A DNA stretch of 64,000 bases, taken from Simmondsia chinensis (lineage: Eukaryota; Streptophyta; Magnoliopsida; Caryophyllales; Simmondsiaceae). The translations under genes and the position numbers were made by a program. A model generated the notes under the pieces. The model did not search any database and was not told the DNA's origin. It saw only the letters and a list, made by a program, of their open reading frames with translations. Location: positions 694,501 through 758,500 of the forward strand of contig JAGTTD010000008.1 in the NCBI GenBank assembly GCA_018398585.1. The letters run 5' to 3'. Shown piece by piece: positions 21,766-32,933 of this stretch (positions within the stretch are counted from its first letter, which is position 1; each line of letters begins with the position of its first letter).

Positions 21766-24700
21766 GGGTAAGTCAAATAAGGGCGATACCATGTCAAAAA
21801 ACCAACTATCGCAAAATTCTAAGCTGACAGATGAACACCAGAAATAGTTTTATACTTTAACAATGCCCCCTTCACACAAATGTCCATTAAACTTGAAGCG
21901 TGAAAAATGCACCCTTCACGCAAATGTCCAATAAACTTGAAGCGTGAAAAATGCACAAACTTATCTTATACCATATGCTGGAATTATCCAATATTGAAAG
22001 AGGGGAGCCATTGGATTTGAACTTGTGACTTCTCAGCAAACAATACTCTAATACCATGTCAAGAAACCAACTCTTCCAAATGATCAGACTCGGCTCACGT
22101 AGAAGAAGCCTACTCAACTTGACTCAGGCTTTTGGTGAGTTGATCCATTCGAGCTAAACTAAGAGGTAGATAAGCCTATTAAAACGTCTAAGAAACAAGA
22201 GTAGCAAAGGACAAACGCAGAACCATAAATGGAAGAACCGTTGAAATGAGCAATGAGCTCCAATGTCCTTTTGTCAAGTCATAAGAAGGGAAGAGGTCCA
22301 ACTGTACAATTGCATAAATTAGGTCATGGCGTTTATAGTTATAAGAGGGGAATAAATAGAACTACCAGAAACAGGACCCACCTTCATTAAGTAATGATAT
22401 ATTTCGAGATGAGCAACCAGCTGAGTCAAATCGAGCACCGCTTGTTTCAACTCGAGCTTGAGTTTGGACCGAGCTCTTATCAAGTTTTCGAACCTTTATT
22501 AGAGCTCAGTTTAATAAAATATTAGTGCGTTTGCTGCTCAATACAGCTCAAAAACTTAGCCTAATCGAGCCAATTTGAGCTTGTTATCGAGTAGAGCCAA
22601 GCTCGTTATTGAGTTGAATCAAGAATATAACGAAACAAAGCCTGCTATCTAGTCGAGCTCACAGTGAGCTGACTATTTGAATTATGATTGAGCTATAATC
22701 GAACCAGTTTCAAGCTAGTACCGACTGCAACGACCCTTATCGAGCTCTTAATGAAGTTTTCTCTAGTTCGTGAGGAGCTCTTCTCGAGCCTTTTTCAAAC
22801 TATTCGCGAACAATAAAGAGCCAAGTACGCACATTTTCCAAAACAGTTCATTAAGCTTATCGAATCTATTCGAACTCAACTCGATAAACCAATGGACCCA
22901 AAATGACCACAGACGAGTTCTAATCGATTATGAACTCAAGTAGTCATCAAACATTTAATTATATTCAGACTTAAATACAAGGAAAGAAAGGAAGTACGCC
23001 GTGTAAAGAGGGGCAATTCAGCAGCTATATTCAGACTTAAATACACATTGGTATCCGATAACAAATCCCACCATTTATTCTATGTCTATTTCATGTGCAG
23101 ACCATTTGGGTTAGGTCAAAGAAGCCCTGATCTAATGGTAAAAATATTAATGAAGTCAAAAAATACTTGTTTAAAAAGCGCAAGTTCAATCATTCTTATT
23201 GGGTATAGAGGGGGTACAAAAGGGTGGATGGACGAAACGTAAGAGATATGTTAATAAAGAAAGGTAAATAAGTTACATCCTTATTTAATAATTAGATAAA
23301 AGAGTAAAGATAAAGAAATTACAGCTAAAAAAAGAATTATCCAAAAAGTTGATAGAAGTTTACTCCCCTTATCAAACAAAATAAAAACTTATTCCCATTA
23401 CCCTTCTTTTATTGCCCCTAGTCCTTCTACATTTGTACTCCCATTATCAGTTCGATAGAAAAAACCAACATTGTAGCAGATTCGCTAAATGCAAGTACAA
23501 TAGAACACTTCGTCCAAGCCAAAAAAAGGGGGGTAAATGTTGTGATGCCACCAGATTATTTTAATTAAATGCCACTAGCCCCTATGGGCACCCAATATGA
23601 GAGTACCAATTAAATTGTCCTTTTTATCGAATGTTTTGCAATATTTATTACCTCCAATCCCTAAAAGATTATTTCTCATAGACCATAAATACTCAATACA
23701 ATGTGAAGGATCCACGTACCCAAGGAACATAACCAAGTGGTAAAAAATACTGAAAACTATATATGTCATCTAGATTCGATCCTTACTAGAGACTTATGAC
23801 TCCCCTTTATGTGAAATTTAAGGAGAATTTTACACCCCAGACATTAACAATATAAGGAATATATTTGAAGTGTTCAAAAAAAAAAAAAAAAAAAAAGGAA
23901 TATATTTGAAGGATTTCTAAAAGGAATATATTTGAAGGATTTCTAAAAATATAATTTGTTCATTTCTAGATTCCCCTTGTAATTGTGGCAATTATACCAC
24001 ATCTCTAATTTTTGAAATATATTTTCGTTAAAAAAACTGTACTTTTTTTACAAACTGAACACTTTCTTGGTTGAGCCATTTCCTAAAATGACCTAAAAAT
24101 TAAAAATATTACCCAAAATAGCTTAGTTTAAAAAATATTTCCCACACTAGCCTTCACGTGACATTTCTCATTTTTTTTTAATTTTACAATTTTTTTTTTA
24201 ATGTTTACCTCCCTGTAGAAGCAGGCCCTGCACATTCTTTGTAATTTCTAAGACTTTTTAAAATAAAAGTATTAATAAATTAAATATAATAATTTTAATT
24301 TTATTATTATATTATATTTAATTTTATAATGCACATTTTAGTTAACATAATTTATAATAAAATATTTAATAAATACCACGCAAGTTAATGTTATATTATA
24401 AAATTAAATATAATATAATAATAAGATTAGAATTAATATATTTAATTTATTAATATTTTTATTTAAAATTTTTTTTAAAAATGCAAAGCAATGTGCAGGG
24501 CCTGTTACATTTCCAGTACCTCCATCCAATAGGGAGGTACTAATCTAAAAAAAATTGCAAAATTTTATAACAACATGAAAAATGCCACATGGAGGCTAGT
24601 GGAGAAAATATTTTTTAAACTAAGTTATTTTGGGTAATATTTTTATTTTTTACGCCATTTTAGAAAATGGCTCTTCTTGTTTCTCCTAAACTTTCCACTC

Positions 24701-27130
24701 ACTTTAAGTGGTATTATCAAAGAAAGACAACATTTTTAATATTTCTCTCACCACCATTTTACTCCAATCTTTCATGAGATTCAAACATTAAAGAGCATTT
24801 TCTTTATTTTTCCTTTCTTTTCTTAATCAATCTACAACAAGATTGAGCATTAAATTTCATAATCATAAACTGAAGTTTTTGTAGAGAAATTCACATGCAA
24901 GTATAACTAAATGTAAAAGAAAATAAAACAGTATAAAATCCTAGTGGGTTACATCATCTATGCCAAAGGGTAATAGGTTATGATGTCACTTAGATTTATA
25001 TGCGGACCTGACAAGACAAAATTTTTGTACGTCGTGAGGATAAAATGAGAAAGTAAAATAGAGAAGATAAAGTGAAAACTGACCTCTGAGAGCATTAGCC
25101 AAGTTGCCATTAGAGATAAAATCAGAAATAAGGAGCTTCTCATCAGGAGCCCAGTAATAAGCTCTGAGCCTCACCAAATTAGGATGCTTCACCTTCCCAA
25201 TGGCCTGCACCTCTGCTGCGAACTCCTTGTATCGCTGCTCGCCGCCCTCCCCCAGCCGCCTCACAGCGACCGGAATACCGTTCCCCACCACCACTTTGTA
25301 CACTATCCCCCCCAGCCCACTTTTCCCCAGAACGTATGCGGACGCCCGTAACAGCTCATCTAGCTCAAAGCTGAAGTTCTTATCTATTGCTACCAGCTCC
25401 CCTTCACCGCCTCCACCGCTAGCACCACCGCCACCACCCTTCTCAGATTCTGCCTCGGACCCATTACTTGAAAACCCTCTTACCAGACACGCGCAAATAC
25501 CAGGTTTCTCATTGGTATTACCTGTAAGCACTCCAAATATGAAATCCACATTGAAATTGTGAGAAAGAAAGAATACATTAACGTATATAGTTTGGTGGAA
25601 TACATCACCTAAAGTCAATTGATTTTAAAACGAAGCTTTACTGGGCTTATATTAACATTACCTCCTAGTTTCGTTGTCCCAGTGCAGCTACACGAACCCG
25701 AATCATCCTTCTTCTTCCAGTACAAATAGACGAAGATCAACCCAACAAGTGCAACAAATACAGCATCCAACACAGAGATCAACAGAATTGTGCTAGGACT
25801 TAACGATTTATGTCTATTTCTTCCGTTCTCATGGGTTGAACTCTGTGAACTGGGAGCTGAATTTGAAGATTTATCACAAGATTTTTGAAGTGGGAATCCA
25901 CAGAGATTGGGATTGTTGAGAAATGCAGTCGGGCCTTGATTAACAAAAGAACCAATCTGGGGAATCTCCCCACTCAAATTATTATGCCGGAGATCCAGGC
26001 TAACGGTCATGGGAAGATTCCCTAGGGACTTGGGAATCTGGCCTGACAAATGATTGAAAGAGAGGTTTAATGTGCCAGAGAGTGACTTTAACTGGCCAAG
26101 ATCTTCAGGGATAGAGCCAGTGAATTCATTGGAGGACAAATCAAGCTGATTTAAGTTGGTTAACTGTGACCAAAACCCACCTGGGATCTCACCGGAAAAG
26201 TGGTTTCCTGCAAGAATGAGGTGCTGGAGCTGGTGACAGCGACGAAAAGAAGAGGGGAGGTGGCCAGAAAGGCAGTTGTTGGAGAGGTCAAGGTTCTGAA
26301 GGCGTGGGAGAGAGCAAATTGAGTCAGGGAGTTGGCCTGAGAAGTTGTTGCCATAAAGGAAAATACTGTGAAGTGAAGAGGTGGCGTTAAGAAGGGCAGC
26401 CGGAATAGCACCGGAGAGAGCGTTTCCATGGAGGTTGAGGCGGCGGAGGTAGGCGAGGGAGCTCAGTTCAGATGGGAGGTACCTGTAAAATTATGAAATT
26501 GGAATGAAAATCCGATGAATATTCAAACATGGGTTTCGAGTAATAAAATATTGATGCATATTCGCCAATTAACTTATGCTTTTGAGAAAATAACTTTTTT
26601 GATATGGCATGAGAGCCTTAACAACCAAAAGTTCACGAGTTTGAATCCCAATAGCCCATACTTTCACTATCAAACATAATTTGAGCACAAAATATAAATT
26701 AGGCCCATGTATTATGCACGTTTTTTCAAGCCCATTAGTTGAGAAACAGACCTGCAATTAATCAAGCCCAATAATGCTGGCACTAATTGCTATCACTAAT
26801 TATCAACTGCAAAATTAAAAAAAACAAGATAATTCGACAGTACCCGTGAAGACCCTTTGCCGCCACCGCCACCCCGACGACACGGAGCTCGCCGGAGACA
26901 TTGGCGCAGGAGACACCAGACCACCTACACGGGGTGGGATCAGCGTCATTCCAATCGGAGAAGGCGGTGGAGGAGGAGGAGGAGACGGCGGATTTGAGAG
27001 AAAGGAGGGCGAGGCCGTCGGAGGAGAGAGAGTGGACTAGGAGTAATGGTGGGTGGTGGTGGATGAAGGTGAATTGAAATGGGAAGAGTAAGAAGAGTAA
27101 GAAAAAGGTGAAATTGGGAAGAAGCTTCAT
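18834..27130 (-). CDS. ZAR1: LRR receptor-like kinase, ZAR1-like
   Basis: Five exons on the minus strand: 26844-27130, 25662-26482, 25084-25521, 19622-20005 and 18834-19090 (728 aa), all GT-AG and in phase. Order: signal peptide (1 to about 34), LRR N-cap with SWxG-type motif (CRWSGVSC), about six leucine-rich repeats (100-270), one transmembrane helix (about 327-350), a Gly/Ser-rich juxtamembrane stretch, and a kinase domain (about 430-710). Family membership rests on [56 protein letters not shown] and [17 protein letters not shown]. The kinase is atypical: the VAIK lysine position reads VAVRRL (Arg457), the HRD motif reads HGD (554-556), and DFG (574-576) is kept. Arabidopsis ZAR1 acts in zygote division signalling; the same role here is by homology. 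The Gly loop has one extra glycine (GLGG, 438-441). Intron 3 is 5.1 kb and full of repeats. Confidence 0.88.
20099..20535. repeat. GAGCTC-rich element (ZAR1-like intron 3)
   Basis: Blocks such as GAGCTCGAGCTCGTAGGCTC and GAGCCGAACCGAACCGAGCC, of the family seen at 12733-13095. Ends are unclear. Related decayed tracts follow at 21590-21720 and 22400-22930. Confidence 0.5.
21258..21539 (+). mobile_element. TRIM-like mini-LTR element with both terminal repeats
   Basis: Terminal repeats 21258-21329 and 21468-21539 (TGTTAGA... to ...TTTAACA/TTTGACA), about 72 bp each. Next to the first is TGATATTGGAGC, a variant of the tRNA-Met primer site; before the second is GTGAGGGGCCA, a purine tract. The 138-bp interior is non-coding. 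Two partial terminal-repeat copies precede it (21188-21250). Confidence 0.7.
21738..22085 (-). mobile_element. TRIM-like element, antisense, with T28 run
   Basis: A run of 28 T at 21738-21765 is followed by minus-strand terminal-repeat text (ACCATGTCAAAAAACCAACT ... TACTTTAACA). A 40-bp internal segment is duplicated (21865-21897 and 21907-21940). A second primer-site-like ATACCATGTCAAG lies at 22050. It is rearranged. Confidence 0.5.
24073..24673. repeat. Long foldback element (ZAR1-like intron 3)
   Basis: Arms 24073-24190 and 24575-24673 are inverted copies (GAGCCATTTCCTAAAATG against TTTTAGAAAATGGCTC). An inner pair is at 24205-24260 (CAGGCCCTGCACATT) and 24480-24530 (AATGTGCAGGGCCTG). 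The AT-rich centre (24260-24470) is also nearly palindromic. No coding capacity. Confidence 0.7.
26560..26760 (+). mobile_element. TRIM-like fragment (ZAR1-like intron 1)
   Basis: TTTGATATGGCATGAGAGCC is a variant primer site, followed by GTTCACGAGTTTGAATCCCA and CCATACTTTCACTATC as in other copies (16590-16650). Terminal repeats are mostly gone. Confidence 0.5.
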
Positions 27131-27340
27131 GGGGGATTAACAATGGCGGAACATGGGGGAGTTGCAGAGATTGATCACAGAGATGGAGGAGTTGGGTGAG
27201 AGGTATTAATGGAGAAGAGAGTAAGAGAGAGAGAGAGGATTTGATTAGAAAGGGACCACGTCCCGCCAAATATAAAAAGGAGGGACTTTGGAGCAACTAC
27301 TCCATAACGGGAGAGAAAAACAGAGAGAGAGAGTAGAAGA
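27131..27340 (-). promoter_or_regulatory. Promoter and leader of the ZAR1-like gene
   Basis: On the minus strand TTTTTATATTTGGCGGGA (about 27258-27275) holds a TATA-like core overlapping TTTGGCGGGA, which resembles an E2F site. A CT-rich leader follows. A five-codon upstream ORF (27137-27154, ATG to TAA) ends 7 bp before the main ATG at 27130. Use of these sites is inference. Confidence 0.45.
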
Positions 27341-27404
27341 AAAGCAATGTTTCTTTTGTATTCTTGTAGGCTTATGATATTAGTATTTTGTCAATTAGGA
27401 CCGA

Positions 27405-27705
27405 AGGAGTGAGCCAAGTTTGAATTTATTAGACGTCCAATTGAGTCAAGTTTGAACCTAAATGAGTCGAGTCAAGTCGAGCTTGAGCCTAAGCCTAAAC
27501 AAGTACATCTAAATGAAGCTTAAATAAGCTTACAAATCTCAAGCATAGTTCAAAGCTCACTGAGCCGGGTTCGAGCTTAACAGACCTGAGCTTAGCCGAG
27601 CCGAGGTCAAGCTTGAAATTTTTGAGCTTGGTGAGCTATGAGTCAAGGCCCGCGCCTCGAGCCTAACAAGCTCGAGCTCAATTTGACTCAAATAGACCCC
27701 TAGAT
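27405..27705. repeat. GAGCTC-rich element upstream of ZAR1-like gene
   Basis: Blocks of GAGTCGAGTCAAGTCGAGC and GAGCCGAGGTCAAGC, ending near AAATAGACCCCTAG. Same family as 55231-55610 but decayed. Confidence 0.5.
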
Positions 27706-28265
27706 TGATCACACAAAAAGTCCACTATAAAAAGACAATGTTACAAAAAATTTCATAGAATATGTCATTTGTTGTTAATTTTAAGGTACAACCTATTGAA
27801 GTACGTAACTCCTTATATTCGAATAACCAAAGCCGAAAGATGTAATATACAGGTGCATACATGTATTAGATCTAAAGGTAGCATAATTCCCATGAAGGAA
27901 GAAAAAGAAAGCCAAAAAGGAGAGAGAAATAAGAAGAGAGTGTGATTCAAGGATGTCACTTTCACTTAACGCCCAAGCTTAGACAAAAGACCACTTTTAC
28001 TTGATTTCAGCTACTATTCAACACAAAATACAATCATTAAAATTGCAACCCCAAGCTAAACTTATAATATTTATTAGGAGTACCCATCGGGTTTTGAAGC
28101 ACTTTCAGTAGCGGAACCACTTGTCGCTGAGTCTAGTGACAAAGGAAAGTAGAGAAGGAAGAGGGTTCCGGGCCACCAGGCTTCTAGCTTTGTGTCATCA
28201 AAGAAAAGCTGAAGAGCTCACAAGTATAAGTTAAAATAGCATGCAAAGTGGGACTGATAGGAATT
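27706..28265. other. Intergenic, no gene seen
   Basis: AT-rich sequence with a short purine-rich block (27890-27940). No open frame, RNA or repeat that I can name. Confidence 0.4.
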
Positions 28266-28712
28266 TATTAAGGATATGTCTTCAGGAGGCAATGCAAAGA
28301 AGCTGACCAAACCCTCTGGTAAACGGAGAACGAGGAAGTTTGTAAGGAAGGGTGACAAGGCCGAGGAAGTTGGCGAATTTTCGGTTGCGAAGTGTAGATG
28401 GGAGTTAGGGAAAAGGCTCGATTTTGCGTATGATGGAGACAAATCGGATATGATAGAGCTTTTTGCAAGGATGGAGTAAAGCGGTTTTTCTCTCATGCTC
28501 TATTGGTTCGTCGTCTTCCCTGCTGTGAACTCATCGTTCTTAGTGTTGTTTTTGTCTTGTGGTGCCTATTTTTGTTCTTTTGGGCTTGTTTTTATGTTTT
28601 TGCCCCGCTTCCCTGTTTTTGTGTTTCTTTTTCCTGATTTATTCGGGTTCTCTTAGACCTCAACTACTCGAGTCGCCTGTATTGTATCACAACTATGTCG
28701 CTAATTATCGAA
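28266..28712 (+). mobile_element. 5'-truncated L1-type LINE fragment
   Basis: A short basic open frame (SGGNAKKLTKPSGKRRTRK ... CRWELGKRLDFAYDGDKSD) ending at 28479 is followed by a T-rich 3' UTR and a GCTAATTATCGAAAAAAAC tail. The frame 40452-40703 carries a related piece (ERVIELGKMVGFNFDG) and the same kind of tail, and 49050-49066 has the tail on minus. The reverse transcriptase is absent. Confidence 0.5.
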
Positions 28713-29055
28713 AAAAACTTTGTCCATTGTGTCAATTTAGTCCCTATACTTTTAATTGTGTCAATTTATTCCCTGTATAATTCAAAATGTGTCAATTTAG
28801 TCCTTAGAAAAAATTTTATATTAAGTTTTTAATAAAATTTTTAATGATTTGACCACGAATTGGGTTAAATTAAGTAAAATGATGAATTTATAATAAGTTA
28901 CTTGCATTTAACATAATTTTGCCATTCCAAATTACGACATTAACTTAACTTAAATTTGACCAAAAGACTAAATTGACACATTTCACAATTAAAAGTACAA
29001 GGACCAAATTGAAACAATGGATAAAATATAGAGACATTTAAAATAAATAACCCTA
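28713..29055. repeat. TTTAGTCC-type MITE
   Basis: Starts CTTTGTCCATTGTGTCAATTT and ends AAAATATAGAGACATTTAAA, with inverted arms carrying CAATTTAGTCCC / GACTAAATTGACAC. It abuts the LINE tail. Other copies: 31090-31430, 32943-33335 and 42530-42918. Confidence 0.6.
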
Positions 29056-29337
29056 TTTATTATAATAATAATAATAATGGGTAGTAGTAGCTTTAAGCTT
29101 ATTAGTGGTTATTATAGTGTAGGGTTTGTTATTATTGTAATATCTCATTCTTAATCATGAGATTGTGCTTAGAAGCTAACGTAACTCAATAGAGACAACA
29201 AAAAGGAGGGAGAAAGAGACAGACACAGGAAAGGAGATTAGCTTTTCCAGCTTCCATACACTAGGAAATTATCTATTGCTCCCTCGGAATGAGGATCATA
29301 CCATATTTGATATCATTCTTTATTTACAGTTTTCGGG

Positions 29338-29463
29338 TCTTTTAATCTTTCTTTGGGATAGCACCCTGAAGGAGTAAGATTGCGTACATCTCAGCCCTAC
29401 CCCAACCCTACATTAGTGGGAACCCTTGAGGCACTAAATTTTGCTGTTGTTGGATCTTTTAAT
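29338..29463 (+). mobile_element. Au-tailed SINE, 5'-truncated
   Basis: Insert 29347-29454 between 9-bp repeats TCTTTTAAT (29338-29346 and 29455-29463). Au body from GGATAGCACCCTGAAGG to GAGGCACTAAA and a short (TTG)n-like tail. Confidence 0.7.
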
Positions 29464-29624
29464 ATTTTGTACACAATTTTTCTAATTTTTGCGTTCCGGA
29501 TACTTTTGTCCAATGCGAATGAAAACTAAAAGTCGAAAATCAAAAATCAGGGGTGAAAAAAACCATTTTCAAATCCTATTTTTTAATTTTCAAAAACCAA
29601 AACTGTAAACGAAAGATAGTACCA

Positions 29625-30145
29625 AGAGGTGGCCAGTGGGCCGGGTCGGCCTGTAACCCGGCCCAGTCCAGCCCGCCCTGCATGGGCCAAGGCCCGGCAC
29701 GGCCCGCTACTGTAGCAGGCCGAGCCGGGCCCCAGGCCCGGGCCCGTTTGGGTATATTTTTATTATTATATATGTATATATATTAATTTTACCTTATAAA
29801 ATTACAAAAAAAAATTGTAGCTTACATAGTAATAGTGAACTTTATATGTTAGAGGTATGGGGTTCAAATCCCACTAGTGTCAATTTTGTAACAAATTTTT
29901 GTCCTTTTTTTGTAAAGTATGTTAAATTATTTTTATACCCAATAAAATCACAAAAAAATCCTAGCTCACATGATAATAAGGATGCTTTGCATGAGAGGGA
30001 TGGGGTTCGAATCCCATTAGTCTCAATTTTTTGTAAAATTGTCCAGATTTAAAAAAAAAAAATGGCTGAGGGGGGACAGGGCCAACCCGGGCCCGAGCCG
30101 GGCTGAGCCCCCAAGGGCCCGGGCCCAGGCCCAGTACCAAACATG
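29625..30145. repeat. Element with GGGCCGGGC-rich ends and AT-rich core
   Basis: Both ends are very GC-rich (29632-29750 and 30062-30140, GGCCCGGGCCC-type) and partly inverted copies. The centre is AT-rich and holds two tRNA-like B-box segments (GGGGTTCAAATCCC at 29860, GGGGTTCGAATCCC at 30002), apparently two tandem copies of a SINE-like unit. No coding. Confidence 0.55.
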
Positions 30146-30699
30146 CCCTTGTTTAGGCTCATTTAGCTTTCTTTCATCCTATTCCTAATCATTTTCTTAT
30201 ATGGTTAGCTTGTATTTATAATCCAAAAAGACAATATTTTTCCTCAAGGACAGGATGACTTTTCGGGAACAAGAAGAAGAGATTTTCCCAAATAGGATAT
30301 ATTTTCCATCACGACCTCACATCAACCTCAAAATAAGTTCGAGTAGACTATATGCACAGATCTTATATTAATTTATTTATCAAAATTGAGTTCCCAACAA
30401 AAAAATTTAAAGAAAGATATTTTAATTAAGAACTCAAGAGAAGAAATATTTTTCAAAAGAAAAATGTCAAAGAAAACATTAAGCTTAAACTCAAATTACT
30501 AAAGATTGAACTTAACTCTTTATACACATTAGATTTATAATTTAGTTTGAATTTAGCTTCCTTGTGAAACATATTATCTTCTTCAAAAACAACTTTTTTT
30601 TAATCTGTTAAATCTCATTTCATCCATTTAAAGTTACACAATTACAATGAAAAAAGTTCTCATTTCTTAAAGAAAATATCACCCATTTTCTTAAAAGGG
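30146..30699. other. Intergenic, no gene seen
   Basis: AT-rich sequence without open frames or recognisable repeats. Confidence 0.4.
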
Positions 30700-30988
30700 A
30701 TCAATTTTTCCTCAATACAACAACAACAACAGACCAAATGCCTAAAAGGCTCCCACCTAAGTGGGGTCCGAGGGGGTGGATGTACGCAGCCTTACCCTTT
30801 CAGGGTGTAACCCTGCCAAGAGGCTGGTTCCAAGGATCCCCAACCTTATAGAGTTGGCAACACAAAGACTTCTCAGGAGGACACCCATCCTGGTATTACT
30901 CTCGCTCAAGCACACGCTTAACTTTAGAGTTCTAATTAAATTTGGTGCATTAATACCTGATAAATGGAACATCAATTTTTTTCTCAAT
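30700..30988 (-). mobile_element. Full-length 5S-headed Au SINE (sub-architecture A)
   Basis: Insert 30717-30970 (254 bp) on minus, flanked by a 17/18-bp duplication with small differences (30700-30716 and 30971-30988). The head starts GTTCCATTTATCAGGTATTA and follows 5S rRNA through GAGCGAGAGTAATACCAGG and GGGTGTCCTCCTGAGAAGT. The junction hairpin CCAACTCTATAAGGTTGG, Au body and (TTG)4 tail follow. Confidence 0.85.
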
Positions 30989-31089
30989 GGGGAGACAAAT
31001 TTCTCCTCAAATTCATATCACCAGCAATCATTTCATATAAGAAAATAAATAGAAGTACACATTGGAATAGCACTTGCCCAAACTAAACT

Positions 31090-31435
31090 GCTGGAAGGAC
31101 AAAAATTTAATTTAGTCCCTGTACTTTGATTATGTCAAGTTAACCCCTATACTTTGTTAATTTAATTCTCGTATAATTGAAATTGTTTCAAATCATGTTG
31201 ATTTTAAATTTATTATCAATTTGTGACTGCAATTGTAATTAAATTAGCACTTGTATTGCTTTCCTCATTAAGAAAATGGTACTCGCACATCATGTTACTA
31301 ATTCCTTATTAAAATTGTCAAAAATTAATGTCAATTTTACTATTAAGCTTGATTAAAACAATTTTAACTATATAAGGACAAAATTCATACAATAAGCAAA
31401 TTACACAAATTAATGGTGTAAATAATCCAAAAATT
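31090..31435. repeat. TTTAGTCC-type MITE, decayed
   Basis: AATTTAGTCCCTGTACTTTG near the left end and AATGGTGTAAATAATCC at the right match the arms of 32943-33335. The interior has diverged. Confidence 0.5.
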
Positions 31436-31599
31436 CACTAGCAACATCCTTTTCAAAACATACAATCAAACAAGGCACTGAATGCTATGGCACCCCATGC
31501 CTCCAATTTCAGGTGAGATCAAGGAACAAAATCTAAAAAAATAACCAAAATAAAAATTTATGCTCAAAATATAGTTTCTAAAAAGTAGAAAATAACACT

Positions 31600-31890
31600 T
31601 GCTAGAGTATAAAACCGATCATGAATCTTCACCCGTTATCGATCGACTCAAGCTCTGATACCATATCAAGTAACCAACTATCCCAAAAGCGTAAGCTAAT
31701 GGATAAAGGCCCATAATTGGTTTTATACTCTAACATTGCCCTCTCATGCAAATGCACATTGAGCTTGTAGCATAGATATTGCACGGGCTCACCTTATATC
31801 TTGTACTTAAATTATATTAATGGCTGTTGGGATTCGAATTCATAATTTTTTGGTCAATAATGCTTTGATACCATATAATTTTGTCATTTT
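31600..31890 (-). mobile_element. TRIM-like element, antisense
   Basis: TGATACCATATCAAG (primer site plus terminal-repeat edge, antisense) at 31658 and TTTGATACCATAT at 31863. Interior as in other copies (GGCTGTTGGGATTCGAAT). A terminal-repeat fragment (31602-31650) in plus orientation precedes it, so it is rearranged. Confidence 0.5.
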
Positions 31891-32930
31891 TAGGCATGGC
31901 CCCTTCTTGGTTAATTGTCCCTTTCTTGTGCGTCACTGATACTAACTCAGGCACGTGTGGCTTATACAATAGTTATGTGGACCTAATGAGTAATGCTCAA
32001 GGGACTCCACAAATTGACAATGAACACCACTTATTTATTTTTAATATTTGTTTGTTTATTCTGTTATGAGTCATATGACCAAATTAGGTCCCTAAGCCGG
32101 CATCACAGTGTTTCTTTTATTTTATTTTTTTCAACAGATGGTAAGAAGTATCATTGGATTGCACAAGGGATAACAGTCCCCAAATTTCCTATAAATCCCT
32201 TCACCCATGATAAAGATGAGATTCAATTCCAAATTTCAAGCTCCATCCCTCAAAACCTTTACTAAATGAGCTAGCTACACCTACGGTCAACATCATAGTG
32301 TGTAGCAGTGAACGCGGGAAGTAAATTGGCTAGCGATTTAACTTGACAAACAAGGTAAAAGATTGAACCCTTTTCTATATTAATCGAGTTTAGCTCCATT
32401 CTCCATCCTAAAAACATTGTTCCTCGTCCCTTATACCCTATTTCCTACTTTTAACGTTTGTTTGGCCAAGTTTTAAGGATAAAAGTGTTTTTCTCTTAGG
32501 AAAAAGAACTTTTTCCAAGATTGAAGGGTGTTCGGCCTAAAAAAAAGTGTTTTAAATAGAAGAAGTAGAAGAACAATATTTCTTCTTTAAACTACAAATA
32601 TAAAACGATACCAAATAAGTCCGTAATGAAAATGGGAGTATTAAAAAGGGTCAATTGCTTGGTACTAAAGGGATGATGAGAATATAAGAACAATGTTGCC
32701 ATCAAATCAGAAGCTGACTATATTATAGGCCAACCAACTTGGATTGCAAAGCCATACTACACACCAAAAAGCAAATAAAATTCCACTCATGGTGTTTCCT
32801 CAAATATGACACCCAACTTCCACTAAATCCACCCCCCATTATACATATTCTACATTAGCATATGTCTTTACCTGCAGTAGCAGCAAAGCATTGGACTTCC
32901 TCATCCCTTAATTCAGAAAAGCACCTTTTT
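31891..32930. other. Intergenic with one unassigned short frame
   Basis: A frame ending at 32265 (DGKKYHWIAQGITVPKF ...) follows an acceptor-like TTTTTTTCAACAG, but it has no homology I recognise and no partner exon. The rest is AT-rich with purine-rich tracts. Confidence 0.35.
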
Positions 32931-32933
32931 TTC

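Noticed and set aside
25200..25562. Plus-strand 120-codon frame opposite the kinase exon
   Set aside because: It is antisense to the well-supported ZAR1-like exon 3 and is rich in Pro and Ser from Gly/Glu codons on the other strand.
31993..32265. Possible exon DGKKYHWIAQGITVPKF
   Set aside because: It has an acceptor-like site but no partner exon, no known family and no conserved motif that I can see.
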